A stretch of 64,000 nt of DNA from Spartinivicinus poritis. GTDB taxonomy: Bacteria; Pseudomonadota; Gammaproteobacteria; Pseudomonadales; Zooshikellaceae. This document shows, one piece after another, positions 27,117 through 36,470 of this stretch. A program made the translations under genes and the position numbers. The notes beneath the pieces were generated by a model. It was not told the origin of the DNA and searched no databases. It was given only the letters and a program-made list of their open reading frames with translations. Each line of letters begins with the position of its first letter. The first letter of the stretch is position 1. The stretch is from assembly GCF_028858535.1 (NCBI RefSeq), contig NZ_JAPMOU010000017.1:1-64000 (forward strand), in the 5' to 3' direction.

Positions 27117-29075
27117 TTAACGATTCTCTAACGATGTGTTGACGATAGGAGGGATTGGGCAACCGATTAAAATAGCAATAGCTCTCAATATTTGTGCCTC
27201 TTTTAAGGTGACCTTTTGATTGAACTCAATGCAATAGCAGCAAATGTTTATAAATTGCTGCTTAAGCTCTGGTGTTAGGTTTGCACAACATTCTAGTGCT
27301 CTGTAAAGTTTTTGGAAGGAAAGTTGGGATGGTAGCTGGTCTTGATTAATATTTAGTTTTAGCATCGCTGTTGCAAAGCAGTGTTGTTGTTGCTCAGCAG
27401 GCATACCCGAGACACGACAAATAATGCCAATTACTTGAGGGATTTCATAGGTTAAACTACTAAACTGCTTTATTTCTTTAGATAACTTGCCTGCACGATG
27501 AGTTTCTGCCCACTTATTAAAATAATGCTTTATAATAGCAGCAACAGCCCACTCAAATAATGAAATTTTCTTATCCACTTGAATGAGCGGCAGTATGCTT
27601 TTTTCTAACTTGGTACGTTGTACCAAACTTCCTTGTTTTAATGTGGGCATAGCTATTTCAACTAATGCTAATGGGTCTGGTATTGCCGCTATTTGGATTT
27701 GGTTTGCAAACTGCTCTACTTTTACGGCTGTATCCGTATTAGGGTAATGTTGAGACAGTAGCTGTAATTGTTGTAATTGCAGATCATCTTCCTTAGCAAA
27801 AACTAAGGCCATAATGTACAGCGGAGCATCAGTGGGTGAATGAAGTCCCTTGTTGATAGCAATGGGTAAGGTTTTTAACAACTGCTGAGCATATTGAATA
27901 TGTTCAGGTTCGGGTTGGCCAATATGATTAATCGCTTGTTCTAGTTGATGGTGAGTCACTGCAGCAACAGAAGAAGTAAAACCCATGACTGCTGCGGTAT
28001 TATTTAATTGCTCTTGGGCAGAGGTTGTTTGCTCAGGTTTATCTTCGAGCTCTGCTATATTTAATGGGGGTAAAAACCTGCCATCCCAGCTGGGTTGTAA
28101 TTTTCTAATTCGCTTCTCCAGTGGTGGGTGAGAAGCAAACAAACTTGCAAAAAAACCTGTTGAGCTGCTACCAAACATCATATGACTGACTTCGCTGGCA
28201 TTAGCTGACTCCAGGTTAGTGCCTACAGAGGCGCCGCCTATTCGCCTTAGTGCATTGCTGATACCATCTGGGTTGCGAGTGTATTGCAGGGCAGAGGCAT
28301 CTGCTAAATATTCACGGGTTCGACTGATGGTGGATCGGATCCAACTGGCGAAAAAAGTGCCAATAGAGCCTGCAATAACAAATGCTAGCCCAAGGAGAAA
28401 GGTTCTACCTTCTCTGCTACGGCCACTATGGCCACCTCGTAATATAATTTCACCTAAATGGGCAATCATCGTAATACCGAATACAATCCCAATTAGTCTG
28501 ATATTGATTCGCATATCTCCATGAATGATATGACTGAATTCATGTGCAATAACGCCTTCAAGTTCATCACGGGTTAATCTTTCACTGCAGCCTCGAGTAA
28601 CGCCAATCACAGCATCCTCCAGCTGAAAACCTGCAGCAAAGGCATTAATAGCCAGCTCAGAGTTTAAAATATAAACATCAGGAACAGTGGTGCCTGAGGC
28701 AATAGCCATTTCTTCGACAACATTTAGTAAACGTTTTTCATAGAAATTGGTGGTATTTACATTAACTTTTCTACCACCTAAAGCTGAAGCAACTGTATAT
28801 CCTCCAGAAGATAATTTATAAGTTTTAAATAGGCTGCCACATAGAACAGCAAATGCAACACCAGCTAAACAAGCAAAAAAGAAAGGTATATTGACCCAGT
28901 CAATTTGTAGATAGGCTTTTTCTGTGGAAGGAACAGCACCACTTTGAAAGTAGTAGAAAAAAAACAAAAGAGGAAAGTAAAGTATTAGGCTGATGCCAAT
29001 AACACTAACTATAAGTAATAGTACTAGTATTTTTGTTTTTCTTTTGGCAGTTCTTTGCCACTCAAAGAAATTCAT
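27117..29075 (-). CDS. M48-family membrane zinc protease with long C-terminal extension
   Basis: A 652-aa HtpX-like protease. Two N-terminal membrane helices (about 16-42 and 62-82), then VIAHEFSHIIHGD with the zinc motif HEFSH at 178-182, two further helices (193-250), and a conserved SRTREYLADASALQYT containing the third zinc ligand. Residues about 340-640 are a helical extension resembling TerB-like domains, not found in short HtpX. It lies 47 bp after lemA on the same strand, a pairing seen in many bacteria, suggesting that LemA and the protease act together in membrane protein quality control. Confidence 0.85.
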   Translation of the reverse strand: MNFFEWQRTAKRKTKILVLLLIVSVIGISLILYFPLLFFFYYFQSGAVPSTEKAYLQIDWVNIPFFFACLAGVAFAVLCGSLFKTYKLSSGGYTVASALGGRKVNVNTTNFYEKRLLNVVEEMAIASGTTVPDVYILNSELAINAFAAGFQLEDAVIGVTRGCSERLTRDELEGVIAHEFSHIIHGDMRINIRLIGIVFGITMIAHLGEIILRGGHSGRSREGRTFLLGLAFVIAGSIGTFFASWIRSTISRTREYLADASALQYTRNPDGISNALRRIGGASVGTNLESANASEVSHMMFGSSSTGFFASLFASHPPLEKRIRKLQPSWDGRFLPPLNIAELEDKPEQTTSAQEQLNNTAAVMGFTSSVAAVTHHQLEQAINHIGQPEPEHIQYAQQLLKTLPIAINKGLHSPTDAPLYIMALVFAKEDDLQLQQLQLLSQHYPNTDTAVKVEQFANQIQIAAIPDPLALVEIAMPTLKQGSLVQRTKLEKSILPLIQVDKKISLFEWAVAAIIKHYFNKWAETHRAGKLSKEIKQFSSLTYEIPQVIGIICRVSGMPAEQQQHCFATAMLKLNINQDQLPSQLSFQKLYRALECCANLTPELKQQFINICCYCIEFNQKVTLKEAQILRAIAILIGCPIPPIVNTSLENR

Positions 29076-29122
29076 AAAATTATAAGATATTTAATAGGTT
29101 TATTTACCTTTTATGGAAAGAG

Positions 29123-29716
29123 TTAAAAAGATACCTTCGGTACTTGCTGAATTTGTGCTGAATCGGCAAATTCAAGCAAGCCAATATCCTGAGTGTGGCC
29201 AAACATATTGGCAAGTACATTGGGTGGAAATGACTGTCGAAAGTTATTGTAGTCAGTGACTGCGTCATTATAAAATTGTCTGGCTCTAGACACTTTATTT
29301 TCTGTGCTGGTTAATTCCTCTGAAAGCTGCATCATATTTTGGCTGGCTTTCAGGTCCGGATAATTTTCCATCACAACATTAAGCTGTCCAAGCGCACCTG
29401 TTAGAGATTGCTCAGCTTGACTAAATTTTCTTACATCATCTGGGGTTAAGTGTTGGGCTAGATCCTGTAATAAATTTGCTGCTGCATTCCTGGCAGATAT
29501 GACTTTTTCTAAGGTCTCTTGTTCATGTTTCATGTAGCCTTTGGCAGTTTCAACTAAGTTTGGGATCAAATCATGCCGCCTTTTTAATTGTACTTCGATT
29601 TGAGCAAAGGCATTTTTAAAAGTATTCCGCTTTTTCACCAAATTATTGTAGATACTAATTACATAAAAGGCTGCACCGATTAAGATAGCAAGGGTGATGA
29701 TTGTGGGGATAGACAT
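29123..29716 (-). CDS. lemA: LemA family protein
   Basis: A 197-aa protein with an N-terminal membrane helix (residues 4-23), then NLVKKRNTFKNAFAQIEVQLKRRHDLIPNLVE-type coiled helices characteristic of LemA, and the end block RQFYNDAVTDYN...FPPNVLANMFG. Function is unsettled; it is membrane-anchored with a large helical domain. Co-transcribed with the downstream M48 protease gene. Confidence 0.93.
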   Translation of the reverse strand: MSIPTIITLAILIGAAFYVISIYNNLVKKRNTFKNAFAQIEVQLKRRHDLIPNLVETAKGYMKHEQETLEKVISARNAAANLLQDLAQHLTPDDVRKFSQAEQSLTGALGQLNVVMENYPDLKASQNMMQLSEELTSTENKVSRARQFYNDAVTDYNNFRQSFPPNVLANMFGHTQDIGLLEFADSAQIQQVPKVSF

Positions 29717-29772
29717 GGTGTTTGTTCTCCCTATGTGACACTTACACTTAGTATTCTAGACATTATAGTTAG

Positions 29773-29797
29773 TGTATATACTCTTCGCTTTGATATA
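29773..29797. repeat. Short degenerate copy of the GCGAAG repeat
   Basis: In the spacer between lemA and nfi the sequence TATATACTCTTCGCTTTG and following ATATAG is, in reverse complement, a short form of the repeats at 32778-32804 and 7863-7932 (AGCGAAG flanked by TATAC/ATATC). Confidence 0.35.
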
Positions 29798-29819
29798 GCA
29801 TGCTACTACTGAGAATTTA

Positions 29820-30506
29820 ATGAGGCCAATAATAGACCATCCTCCTTGGATAACTGAATCTGATGCTTTAAAGGTGCAATATCAGTTAGCAGCCAAGGTA
29901 ATAACAGAAGATGACTTTAGTAAAATTCACTATGTTGCAGGAGTAGATGTTGCGTATGAAAAGCACAGCAATCAGCTAATTGCTGCTGTAGTTGTATTAA
30001 ATGCAACAAGCACCCTTCAAATAGTTGAAACGGCTACAGCCACAGGTAGGGCTCAGTTTCCTTATATTCCTGGATTATTTTCATTTAGAGAGTTACCGCC
30101 ATTAGTCAAGGCTTTAGAGCAGTTATCAACAGAGCCTGATTTAATCATATGTGATGGTCAAGGAATTGCACATCCTCGTCGATTCGGTTTGGCTTGCCAC
30201 TTAGGGATTTTGTATAACATACCAACCATTGGTTGTGGAAAAACTCGACTAATAGGTGAAGCTGGAACAATAGCGCCGACTAGGGGAAGTTTTACAGAAC
30301 TAATCGATAATGAAGAAGTCATTGGTTGTGTATTACGGACACAAAGCGATGTAAAGCCAATTTATGTTTCTATTGGTCATCGTGTATGCTTAGCAACTGC
30401 TTGTGAATGGGTATTAAAACTATCTCCAAAATACCGGTTACCAGAGACAACAAGACAGGCAGACCAGCTAGTAAATCAATTAATGAAAAAGGCAAACAAT
30501 GGCTAA
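29820..30506 (+). CDS. nfi: Endonuclease V
   Basis: A 228-aa endonuclease V, which nicks DNA 3' to deoxyinosine during repair of deaminated adenine. Active-site residues are visible: VAGVDVAY (Asp43), [11 protein letters not shown] (Glu91) and [16 protein letters not shown] (Asp112), plus [10 protein letters not shown]. Length is typical. The last 8 nt overlap the next gene, so the two are translated together. Ribosome binding site is weak. Confidence 0.93.
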   Translation: MRPIIDHPPWITESDALKVQYQLAAKVITEDDFSKIHYVAGVDVAYEKHSNQLIAAVVVLNATSTLQIVETATATGRAQFPYIPGLFSFRELPPLVKALEQLSTEPDLIICDGQGIAHPRRFGLACHLGILYNIPTIGCGKTRLIGEAGTIAPTRGSFTELIDNEEVIGCVLRTQSDVKPIYVSIGHRVCLATACEWVLKLSPKYRLPETTRQADQLVNQLMKKANNG

Positions 30507-31062
30507 ACCAGAAATATATGTAAGCACTGACATAGAAGCGGATGGACCAATTCCTGGGCCTCACTCTATGTTAAGCTTTGCTTCTGCTGCTTATACAGCA
30601 GATAAGAAACTGATTAAAACATTCTCTGCAAACTTAGAAACATTACCTGAGGCAGCTGCACACCCTAATACCAAGGCTTGGTGGGATAAGAACCCTGAAG
30701 CTTGGGCTGCCTGTCGGGAAAACTGTCAATCACCAGATGTTGCAATGAAAAACTATGTAGAGTGGCTAAAAGCGCTGCCTGGTACACCAGTGTTTGTTGG
30801 CTATCCTGCAACTTACGACTTTATGTTTATTTACTGGTATTTAATTCGTTTTGCTGGCGAAAGTCCATTTTCTCACTCCGGTTTGGATATTAAAACCTAT
30901 GCGATGGCTGTATTAAAAACGAATTATCGTGAATCCACTAAAAAAAATATGCCTAAACGCTGGTTTGATAAGCTTCCACATACGCATGTTGCCTTAGACG
31001 ATGCTATTGAACAAGGAGCACTTTTTTGTAATATAATGCGTGAGGCGGATAAAACATATTAG
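30499..31062 (+). CDS. DEDDh-type 3'-5' exonuclease-like protein
   Basis: A 187-aa protein with the RNase-T-like exonuclease core: [10 protein letters not shown] carries the first two acidic residues (Asp11, Glu13), [17 protein letters not shown] the second aspartate, and [14 protein letters not shown] the final His...Asp pair. It overlaps nfi by 8 nt, which suggests that it trims DNA or nucleotides in the same repair context; substrate not known. Confidence 0.8.
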   Translation: MAKPEIYVSTDIEADGPIPGPHSMLSFASAAYTADKKLIKTFSANLETLPEAAAHPNTKAWWDKNPEAWAACRENCQSPDVAMKNYVEWLKALPGTPVFVGYPATYDFMFIYWYLIRFAGESPFSHSGLDIKTYAMAVLKTNYRESTKKNMPKRWFDKLPHTHVALDDAIEQGALFCNIMREADKTY

Positions 31063-31078
31063 AGCCGGAATAGTATTG

Positions 31079-31102
31079 GTCTACTATCTTGTGATGGTAG
31101 AC
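31079..31102. terminator. Hairpin between convergent genes
   Basis: GTCTACTATC (31079-31088) and GATGGTAGAC (31093-31102) make a 10-bp stem with one G-T pair and a TTGT loop, 16 nt after the exonuclease stop and before the end of the convergent 483-aa gene. No T-run follows directly. Confidence 0.45.
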
Positions 31103-31157
31103 TCAGAGTGAAGATTATTTTTAGTCGAGAATAATATATATTAGGTATAAGTTGTTG

Positions 31158-32609
31158 CTATGATTGCTTGTGAATACTAAGTTTTTCCACATTTCTTACT
31201 CCCTCTTTGTCTATGGCGATTTTAAATGCTACGTTACTTTTGGTTTTTTCGCATTTTTTTATTTCTGCAATTAAGTAGATGTTGTATAGTCTTCTTGTTG
31301 ATAGTGCTACTACTTCATTATTTTTAGTAAAGGAAGGTATTTCTTTATAGGCTTCATCAAGGTTTTCTAAATATCTTCCCATATTGATTCTAATGATATT
31401 CTGAAGCTCATAGCCAGTATTCTGAACTTCATTTTGTAGGTTTATTGTATATAAATACCTGAAATGAATAATATCCTCTGGCTGATATTTGTCAATTTTA
31501 CTTCCCAGTTCGTTGTATCTTAGTTGATGAACTGAGGTTGGAAGTGTAGAAGAGTCGGTTAGATGAAACCATTCTTTTATAAAGCCAATTTTATTATTTT
31601 GAATATCTAATGCTATATTTCTATCTGGGAAATAGTTAGATAAACAATTACTGATAACTAGCTTAATTCTATCTTTAAGCCGATCTCTAATCGCATAACC
31701 AATAATGGCTAGAGCCATTAGGTATAATCCGCCTCTACTTACAGCTTCCCAGTTTGATGCTGCAACTCTTTCAACAGTAAATCCGCAGATAGCTGCTAGA
31801 ATTGCAGAAAATACAGCAATAGGTTCTTTAAGTTTTTTAATGGCAATTTTGTTATTCTTTGTGTCAACAAACATTTCAGATTGAAAGTATTTTTTGAGTT
31901 TGCTGATCTTGACTAAATAGTCTTCAGCTTCTTTCTCATTCGCTAAGTCAGTATTTAGTTGAGCTTGCTTTGAATAGCTTGACTCCTCATAAGCTAAGTT
32001 TTTTAATAAACTATCGATCCGGGCTATATCTGTGTCGATATGTAAGTTGCTTTTATTTATATAGGTTTTTATTGAGTAAATATAGCGGACATTAACGTAG
32101 TTTAAGAAAGTTGCGAAGTTTGATCGATGTTCGGAGCTTGGTAGAGACAAGCATGTTCCCCAAATTTTTTTATTTACTTCTGTAATCTGCTTAATATCAT
32201 TAGTTAGTTGAAGAATATTTTTTGATCTGATTTCTGGGTTGGTTTCTTGGGTTAAGCGATTAATGGTTTTGGTATGTGTTTTTGTTTTCTTTTTTATAAT
32301 ATCCCACCAATAGGCCCCCAGCTTTCGGATAACTTTTAAATCATATTTTTGGTTTTGAATCGCAGTATTGAGAAAAGAATTCTGGTCTGAAATTTGGCTT
32401 TTTAGTGATTTAGAAGATAGAGCCAGTCGAACCCGGCTACTGATATATGAATAAGCTTCTTCTTTGTTCAGATTGCTTATACCCAATGTGCGTGGGGCTA
32501 TAAAATAGAAGGCAACATCTGATACTTCCTTTTTTGTTTTGGGTATCAGTAATGACTTTATTTCAAGGTTATGGGTATCGTGTTTGGATACAGAAATTTT
32601 ATGCTTCAT
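31158..32609 (-). CDS. Unknown protein with two central membrane helices
   Basis: A 483-aa protein I do not recognise. Residues 1-260 are polar and helical without a signal peptide. Two adjacent hydrophobic segments (about 268-285 AVFSAILAAICGF and 296-313 GLYLMALAIIGYAI) form a likely hairpin in the inner membrane. The remaining 165 residues are polar, with IHFRYLYTINLQNEV and LSTRRLYNIYLIAEI as beta/helical blocks. Both large domains are therefore predicted cytoplasmic. Very AT-rich compared with flanking genes. Between the exonuclease and the MscK gene, with its own 240-bp leader. No function is proposed. Confidence 0.6.
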   Translation of the reverse strand: MKHKISVSKHDTHNLEIKSLLIPKTKKEVSDVAFYFIAPRTLGISNLNKEEAYSYISSRVRLALSSKSLKSQISDQNSFLNTAIQNQKYDLKVIRKLGAYWWDIIKKKTKTHTKTINRLTQETNPEIRSKNILQLTNDIKQITEVNKKIWGTCLSLPSSEHRSNFATFLNYVNVRYIYSIKTYINKSNLHIDTDIARIDSLLKNLAYEESSYSKQAQLNTDLANEKEAEDYLVKISKLKKYFQSEMFVDTKNNKIAIKKLKEPIAVFSAILAAICGFTVERVAASNWEAVSRGGLYLMALAIIGYAIRDRLKDRIKLVISNCLSNYFPDRNIALDIQNNKIGFIKEWFHLTDSSTLPTSVHQLRYNELGSKIDKYQPEDIIHFRYLYTINLQNEVQNTGYELQNIIRINMGRYLENLDEAYKEIPSFTKNNEVVALSTRRLYNIYLIAEIKKCEKTKSNVAFKIAIDKEGVRNVEKLSIHKQS

Positions 32610-32777
32610 TTTGCTATAGAGTACTTTCCTCCTAATTATACTTTTCTATGGGAGATACTCATCTATTGAGTATGACCAATGTAAGCCCATATTTTAGGCG
32701 CACTAATATAAGAATAGAAAATGCAATATAGAATTCAAGAAAGAGTCGTTTGATGTACACATAATGTGGAGCAGGTA

Positions 32778-32804
32778 GCCTATATCCTTCGCTTTGGCGA
32801 GTAT
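32778..32804. repeat. GCGAAGGAT dispersed repeat, short copy
   Basis: Read on the - strand, this reads TATACTCGCCAAAGCGAAGG then ATATAGGC, matching the right half of copy A at 7863-7932 (TATACTCAC, AGCGAAGGAT, TTAGGC). It directly abuts the terminator hairpin. Confidence 0.45.
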
Positions 32805-32836
32805 AAAAAAAGACCCAGTAGGGTCTTTTTTTATAC
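32801..32836 (-). terminator. Intrinsic terminator of the mscK-like gene
   Basis: AAAAAAAGACCC, AGTA, GGGTCTTTTTTT form a strong stem with an A-tract on one side and a T-tract on the other, 17 nt beyond the stop of the leftward channel gene. It can act in both directions. Confidence 0.85.
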
Positions 32837-32852
32837 TAAAGGTCTCTTAAAA

Positions 32853-35800
32853 CTAACTGTCGTCCTCTGGGCTGGGTAGCATTTGTTGTGGCCACTCTTT
32901 TATATGTATATCTTGTTGAGGGAAGGCAATTTCAATATTATGCTTTGCAAATAGCTGATTGATTGTTCTGTTTAGCTGATCTATAACGGGTAGTCGGTCT
33001 CTTAGCTCTTGAACATGAATGCGTAGCTCATGATTTAAAGTGCTGTCACCAAAAGCTAGGAAAAACACATCAGGTGCAGGGTCATGTAGCACTTTGGGGT
33101 GTTCATGAGCTGCTTTTAACAGTAGCTTGCGGGTTAAGTCTAAATCCGAACCGTAGGCAACACCGACATTGATAATGACCCGAGTAATGGGGTTAGACAA
33201 TGACCAGTTGATCAGCTGGTCTGTAACAAATACTTTATTGGGAATAATGATTTCTTTATTATCCCAGTCAGTGATTGTAGTAGCTCGAATTCTAATTCGA
33301 GAAACAACACCGTGTTGATCACCAATGGTTACAGTATCACCAATACGAACGGGGCGTTCAAACAAGATAATTAAGCCCGAAATAAAGTTAGCAAAAATCT
33401 CCTGTAAGCCGAAGCCTAAACCTACACCGAGTGCTGCAACTAGCCATTGTAATTTGCTCCACTCCAGTCCCAAGGTGGATAGCGCCATAATAATACCAAA
33501 ACCTGAAATCAGATAGCGCACCATTGTGGTTAATGCATAAGCGCTTCCCTGGCGAAGTCTGAGTTTTGACAGAATGGCAATTTCCAGCAAACCAGGTAGG
33601 TTACGACTTAGAACCATGGCAATGCCAAAGATAAGCAGTGACAGCAAAAAATCTTTTAGCTTGATGGGAACGAGTTCAGTCCCAGTATCTGTTGTGGATT
33701 TGTATTCCCAAAGAGTAAAGGTGTTTAAGTATTCGAAAACAGGTAATAAGCTCGACCAGATAAGATAAAAGATACCTACAAGCATGGCGAGCATAGCAGC
33801 ATTAATTAGCCGAGTAGACTGGCTGCTGATTGCTTCAATGTCTATTGTAGGCTCTTCAAATACATCCTGGCTTTGTTCGGCATCTCGGCTGGCAGCACGT
33901 TTTTCCAAAGCTCTCTGGAAAGCCAAACGGCGAGCGGCTACATGTAAATTACGAATAATTAACGCGTGAATAATAGTCCAGCCAAATACAACATAAAGGG
34001 AGGTGAGTACTAGGCCTTGTACTGTCAGTGCGGTATAGAAATATCCCATTAAAGTCAGTACAACCATTGCCAGTGGAGTCAATGCAAAGAAGTAACCAAA
34101 CAGGTAATGGAGTAGTACTGATTTAAACAAAGTAAGTGGTGGTTGAATTAACCTGACCAGCGCCATGCTTAATAACAAAGAAGCAATCATAAAGGGAATC
34201 TGACCGATTACATCGCTATCCAGCGCTACCATTAAATGAGAAGAGGCTGCAGTAATAAATGCAAGTGGCACTAACCCTAATGCAAGTCGTCTTGTATGTT
34301 GATGAACATGCTGACTGACATTCGGCTTCCACTTAAAATGTTCGGTACTAATACCATCAGGTTTAGTAATTTCTTTTAGCCAAATTACACACAACGATGC
34401 TATCGCTGCAGCAATAAAGCCGTCGCTTAGTGTTTTACTGAGCGTACTGGTTTCACCACCATTCATAAAAAAGCCTAAAGCCAATAAGGCAAGTGGAATG
34501 GGCAGTGAATGCATAAAGCTAACTGCCAGCACTTTGGGTGTTACTGACAAGTTGTCTCGTTGTACCTTACCTACTTTTTCTGTTTGCCATGCTTGATAGT
34601 TAACCAGTGAATGGCGGCGAAAAATACAAAACAGAATAAGTGCCATAAACATCAAGGCAAGGGGCCAGCGAGCTTGCACATTTTGAATTAATGAGTTCCA
34701 AGGGTTACCTTTTAGCTTGCTCATTTGGTTACTAAAGTTGTCACTAAAGCTGCCAAACCAGTCGAGGTCCATTTGATCGTTACTGGCAATCCAGAATAAT
34801 TGCTTCTGTAGCTTTACTGCTAATTCATGACGACTCTTTTCTAGAGACTTTTGATCACCTGCTAATTCAATTGCTTCTTTTAGTAGCTTGTCATGCTGGT
34901 TGATTAAGCTGTCTAGAAGCTCTTTTCTGGTATTAACCAGTTTGGTTACTTCATCGATAATTAATGCGTGCTCTTGTTTGGGGATATCTTCTGGCAGCTT
35001 TTTACTAAGCTTTTTGATGTATCTTTCTTTTAACTTTTTCTTCTCTCCTTCTAGCTGAAACTGCTCAAAGCGTAGGTTGGTAATAACTTCTGGCAAATCT
35101 TGGATAAACTCTGTTTTAGGTAGGTTTTGTTTTTGCTTACGAAGGAATTTGCCTAGGTTATGACTTCCTCCTAATAATGCTGTTTGCTGCTCAATATCCT
35201 GCTGTATTTTTTTAATGGTTTCCTGGTCACGCTTGATTTTAGAAACTTTTTTACTATAGACACCAATCTTTTCTGCAACCTGTGACAAAGCATTACTATG
35301 ATCGAGGTTTTTAGCTGCTTCTTTTTGTACAATGGGGTGATTTTTAGTAATAGACTCGGTTACTTTAGTTGCAGACTCACGTACTTTATCGGCCTCTTCT
35401 TTGCGCTTATAAATAACCAGCGTTTCCATCGCTTTAACTTGCTTATCCATAAGGTTTATTTGGGCGCTAAGCAGTGCTTCTTGGGCTTGGAGCAGTTTTA
35501 AGCTTTTGCTACTGTTACGACCCTGAAGACGTAGTAAGCTGCTTTTCTGTTGTAGTAACTCAATATGGGCCAAGTTTTGTTGAGAGCGTTCTTCAGGAAA
35601 GCTATCGCTATCTTCGCCACTTTCGATATCACGAATGAGTACGTTTAGCTCTGCAATTTGGTCATTATTTTTTCTGATTTCTTCTTTGGTAGACTCAGGC
35701 AGCTTCTGAGTAATGGTGATCAAACTTTTAGTTCGATCGAGTTGACTTTGAAACTCTGCTAATTGTCCTTGTTTGTCGCTAATCGTTTCATCAAGGGCTC

Positions 35801-36188
35801 TGGAGTCCATGCCTTGGTATTTTTTTAATAATGCTTCATTTTCTGGAATGGTGATTTTGGTTGCTTCGGCTTCAACTTTCTTAAGTTTGGCCGGGATAGC
35901 TTTGTACTCGATGCGAAGTTCTTTATATTTCTTTTTGTATTTTTCGATATTGTTTAAATCATCAATTGTTTTTTCAATAATATCTCGAAGTAGCTCAGCT
36001 TCGTTTTCTTCGAGTTTTTTTTTCTCAATGCGCTTTAATGATTCGGTCAAAGCGCTGGTAGTGGGTAGCTTAATGTCTAAACCACTTTCGTCTCCTGCTG
36101 CATATAAATAGACAGGTTTTAAAAGCAACACCAATAATAAACCGACGGAAAAACATTTCACTATATGTTGTATAGATTGATATAACAT
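32853..36188 (-). CDS. mscK: Large mechanosensitive channel, MscK/KefA type
   Basis: A 1111-aa protein, nearly the length of E. coli MscK (1120). Signal peptide (1-31), a long periplasmic coiled-coil region (about 40-470, rich in E/K/Q), some eleven membrane helices from about 505, and a C-terminal MscS domain: the pore helix region LVAALGVGLGFGLQEIFANFISGLIILFERPV with following DTVTIGDQHGVVSRIRIRATTI and VFVTDQLINWSLSNP. It opens under membrane tension to release osmolytes. Its presence fits the betaine osmoprotection genes in the same window. Monocistronic with its own terminator. Confidence 0.88.
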   Translation of the reverse strand: MLYQSIQHIVKCFSVGLLLVLLLKPVYLYAAGDESGLDIKLPTTSALTESLKRIEKKKLEENEAELLRDIIEKTIDDLNNIEKYKKKYKELRIEYKAIPAKLKKVEAEATKITIPENEALLKKYQGMDSRALDETISDKQGQLAEFQSQLDRTKSLITITQKLPESTKEEIRKNNDQIAELNVLIRDIESGEDSDSFPEERSQQNLAHIELLQQKSSLLRLQGRNSSKSLKLLQAQEALLSAQINLMDKQVKAMETLVIYKRKEEADKVRESATKVTESITKNHPIVQKEAAKNLDHSNALSQVAEKIGVYSKKVSKIKRDQETIKKIQQDIEQQTALLGGSHNLGKFLRKQKQNLPKTEFIQDLPEVITNLRFEQFQLEGEKKKLKERYIKKLSKKLPEDIPKQEHALIIDEVTKLVNTRKELLDSLINQHDKLLKEAIELAGDQKSLEKSRHELAVKLQKQLFWIASNDQMDLDWFGSFSDNFSNQMSKLKGNPWNSLIQNVQARWPLALMFMALILFCIFRRHSLVNYQAWQTEKVGKVQRDNLSVTPKVLAVSFMHSLPIPLALLALGFFMNGGETSTLSKTLSDGFIAAAIASLCVIWLKEITKPDGISTEHFKWKPNVSQHVHQHTRRLALGLVPLAFITAASSHLMVALDSDVIGQIPFMIASLLLSMALVRLIQPPLTLFKSVLLHYLFGYFFALTPLAMVVLTLMGYFYTALTVQGLVLTSLYVVFGWTIIHALIIRNLHVAARRLAFQRALEKRAASRDAEQSQDVFEEPTIDIEAISSQSTRLINAAMLAMLVGIFYLIWSSLLPVFEYLNTFTLWEYKSTTDTGTELVPIKLKDFLLSLLIFGIAMVLSRNLPGLLEIAILSKLRLRQGSAYALTTMVRYLISGFGIIMALSTLGLEWSKLQWLVAALGVGLGFGLQEIFANFISGLIILFERPVRIGDTVTIGDQHGVVSRIRIRATTITDWDNKEIIIPNKVFVTDQLINWSLSNPITRVIINVGVAYGSDLDLTRKLLLKAAHEHPKVLHDPAPDVFFLAFGDSTLNHELRIHVQELRDRLPVIDQLNRTINQLFAKHNIEIAFPQQDIHIKEWPQQMLPSPEDDS

Positions 36189-36470
36189 AATTACCTAGCT
36201 ATTCATCATTAACATTGTTAACATTCTGCTAATGTACTTCATGCTGTCGTAGTCTTTATACTAGCTCGCATTATGAGTAGTACTACCGCAACAGCTGTAT
36301 GACCTCTTAAAAGCGATCCATTGTATGCTAGTTAAGAGACCTTGCTTATTGTTTTGGTTGCATTTTGCTAAGTAGTTCTATACGTAAAAGTCGTTAGCCA
36401 GAATATTTCATCGGATATCAAATATTCTGGGCAATCTAGCGAAGATGCTACTTATTTATTGGGTTCAGCA

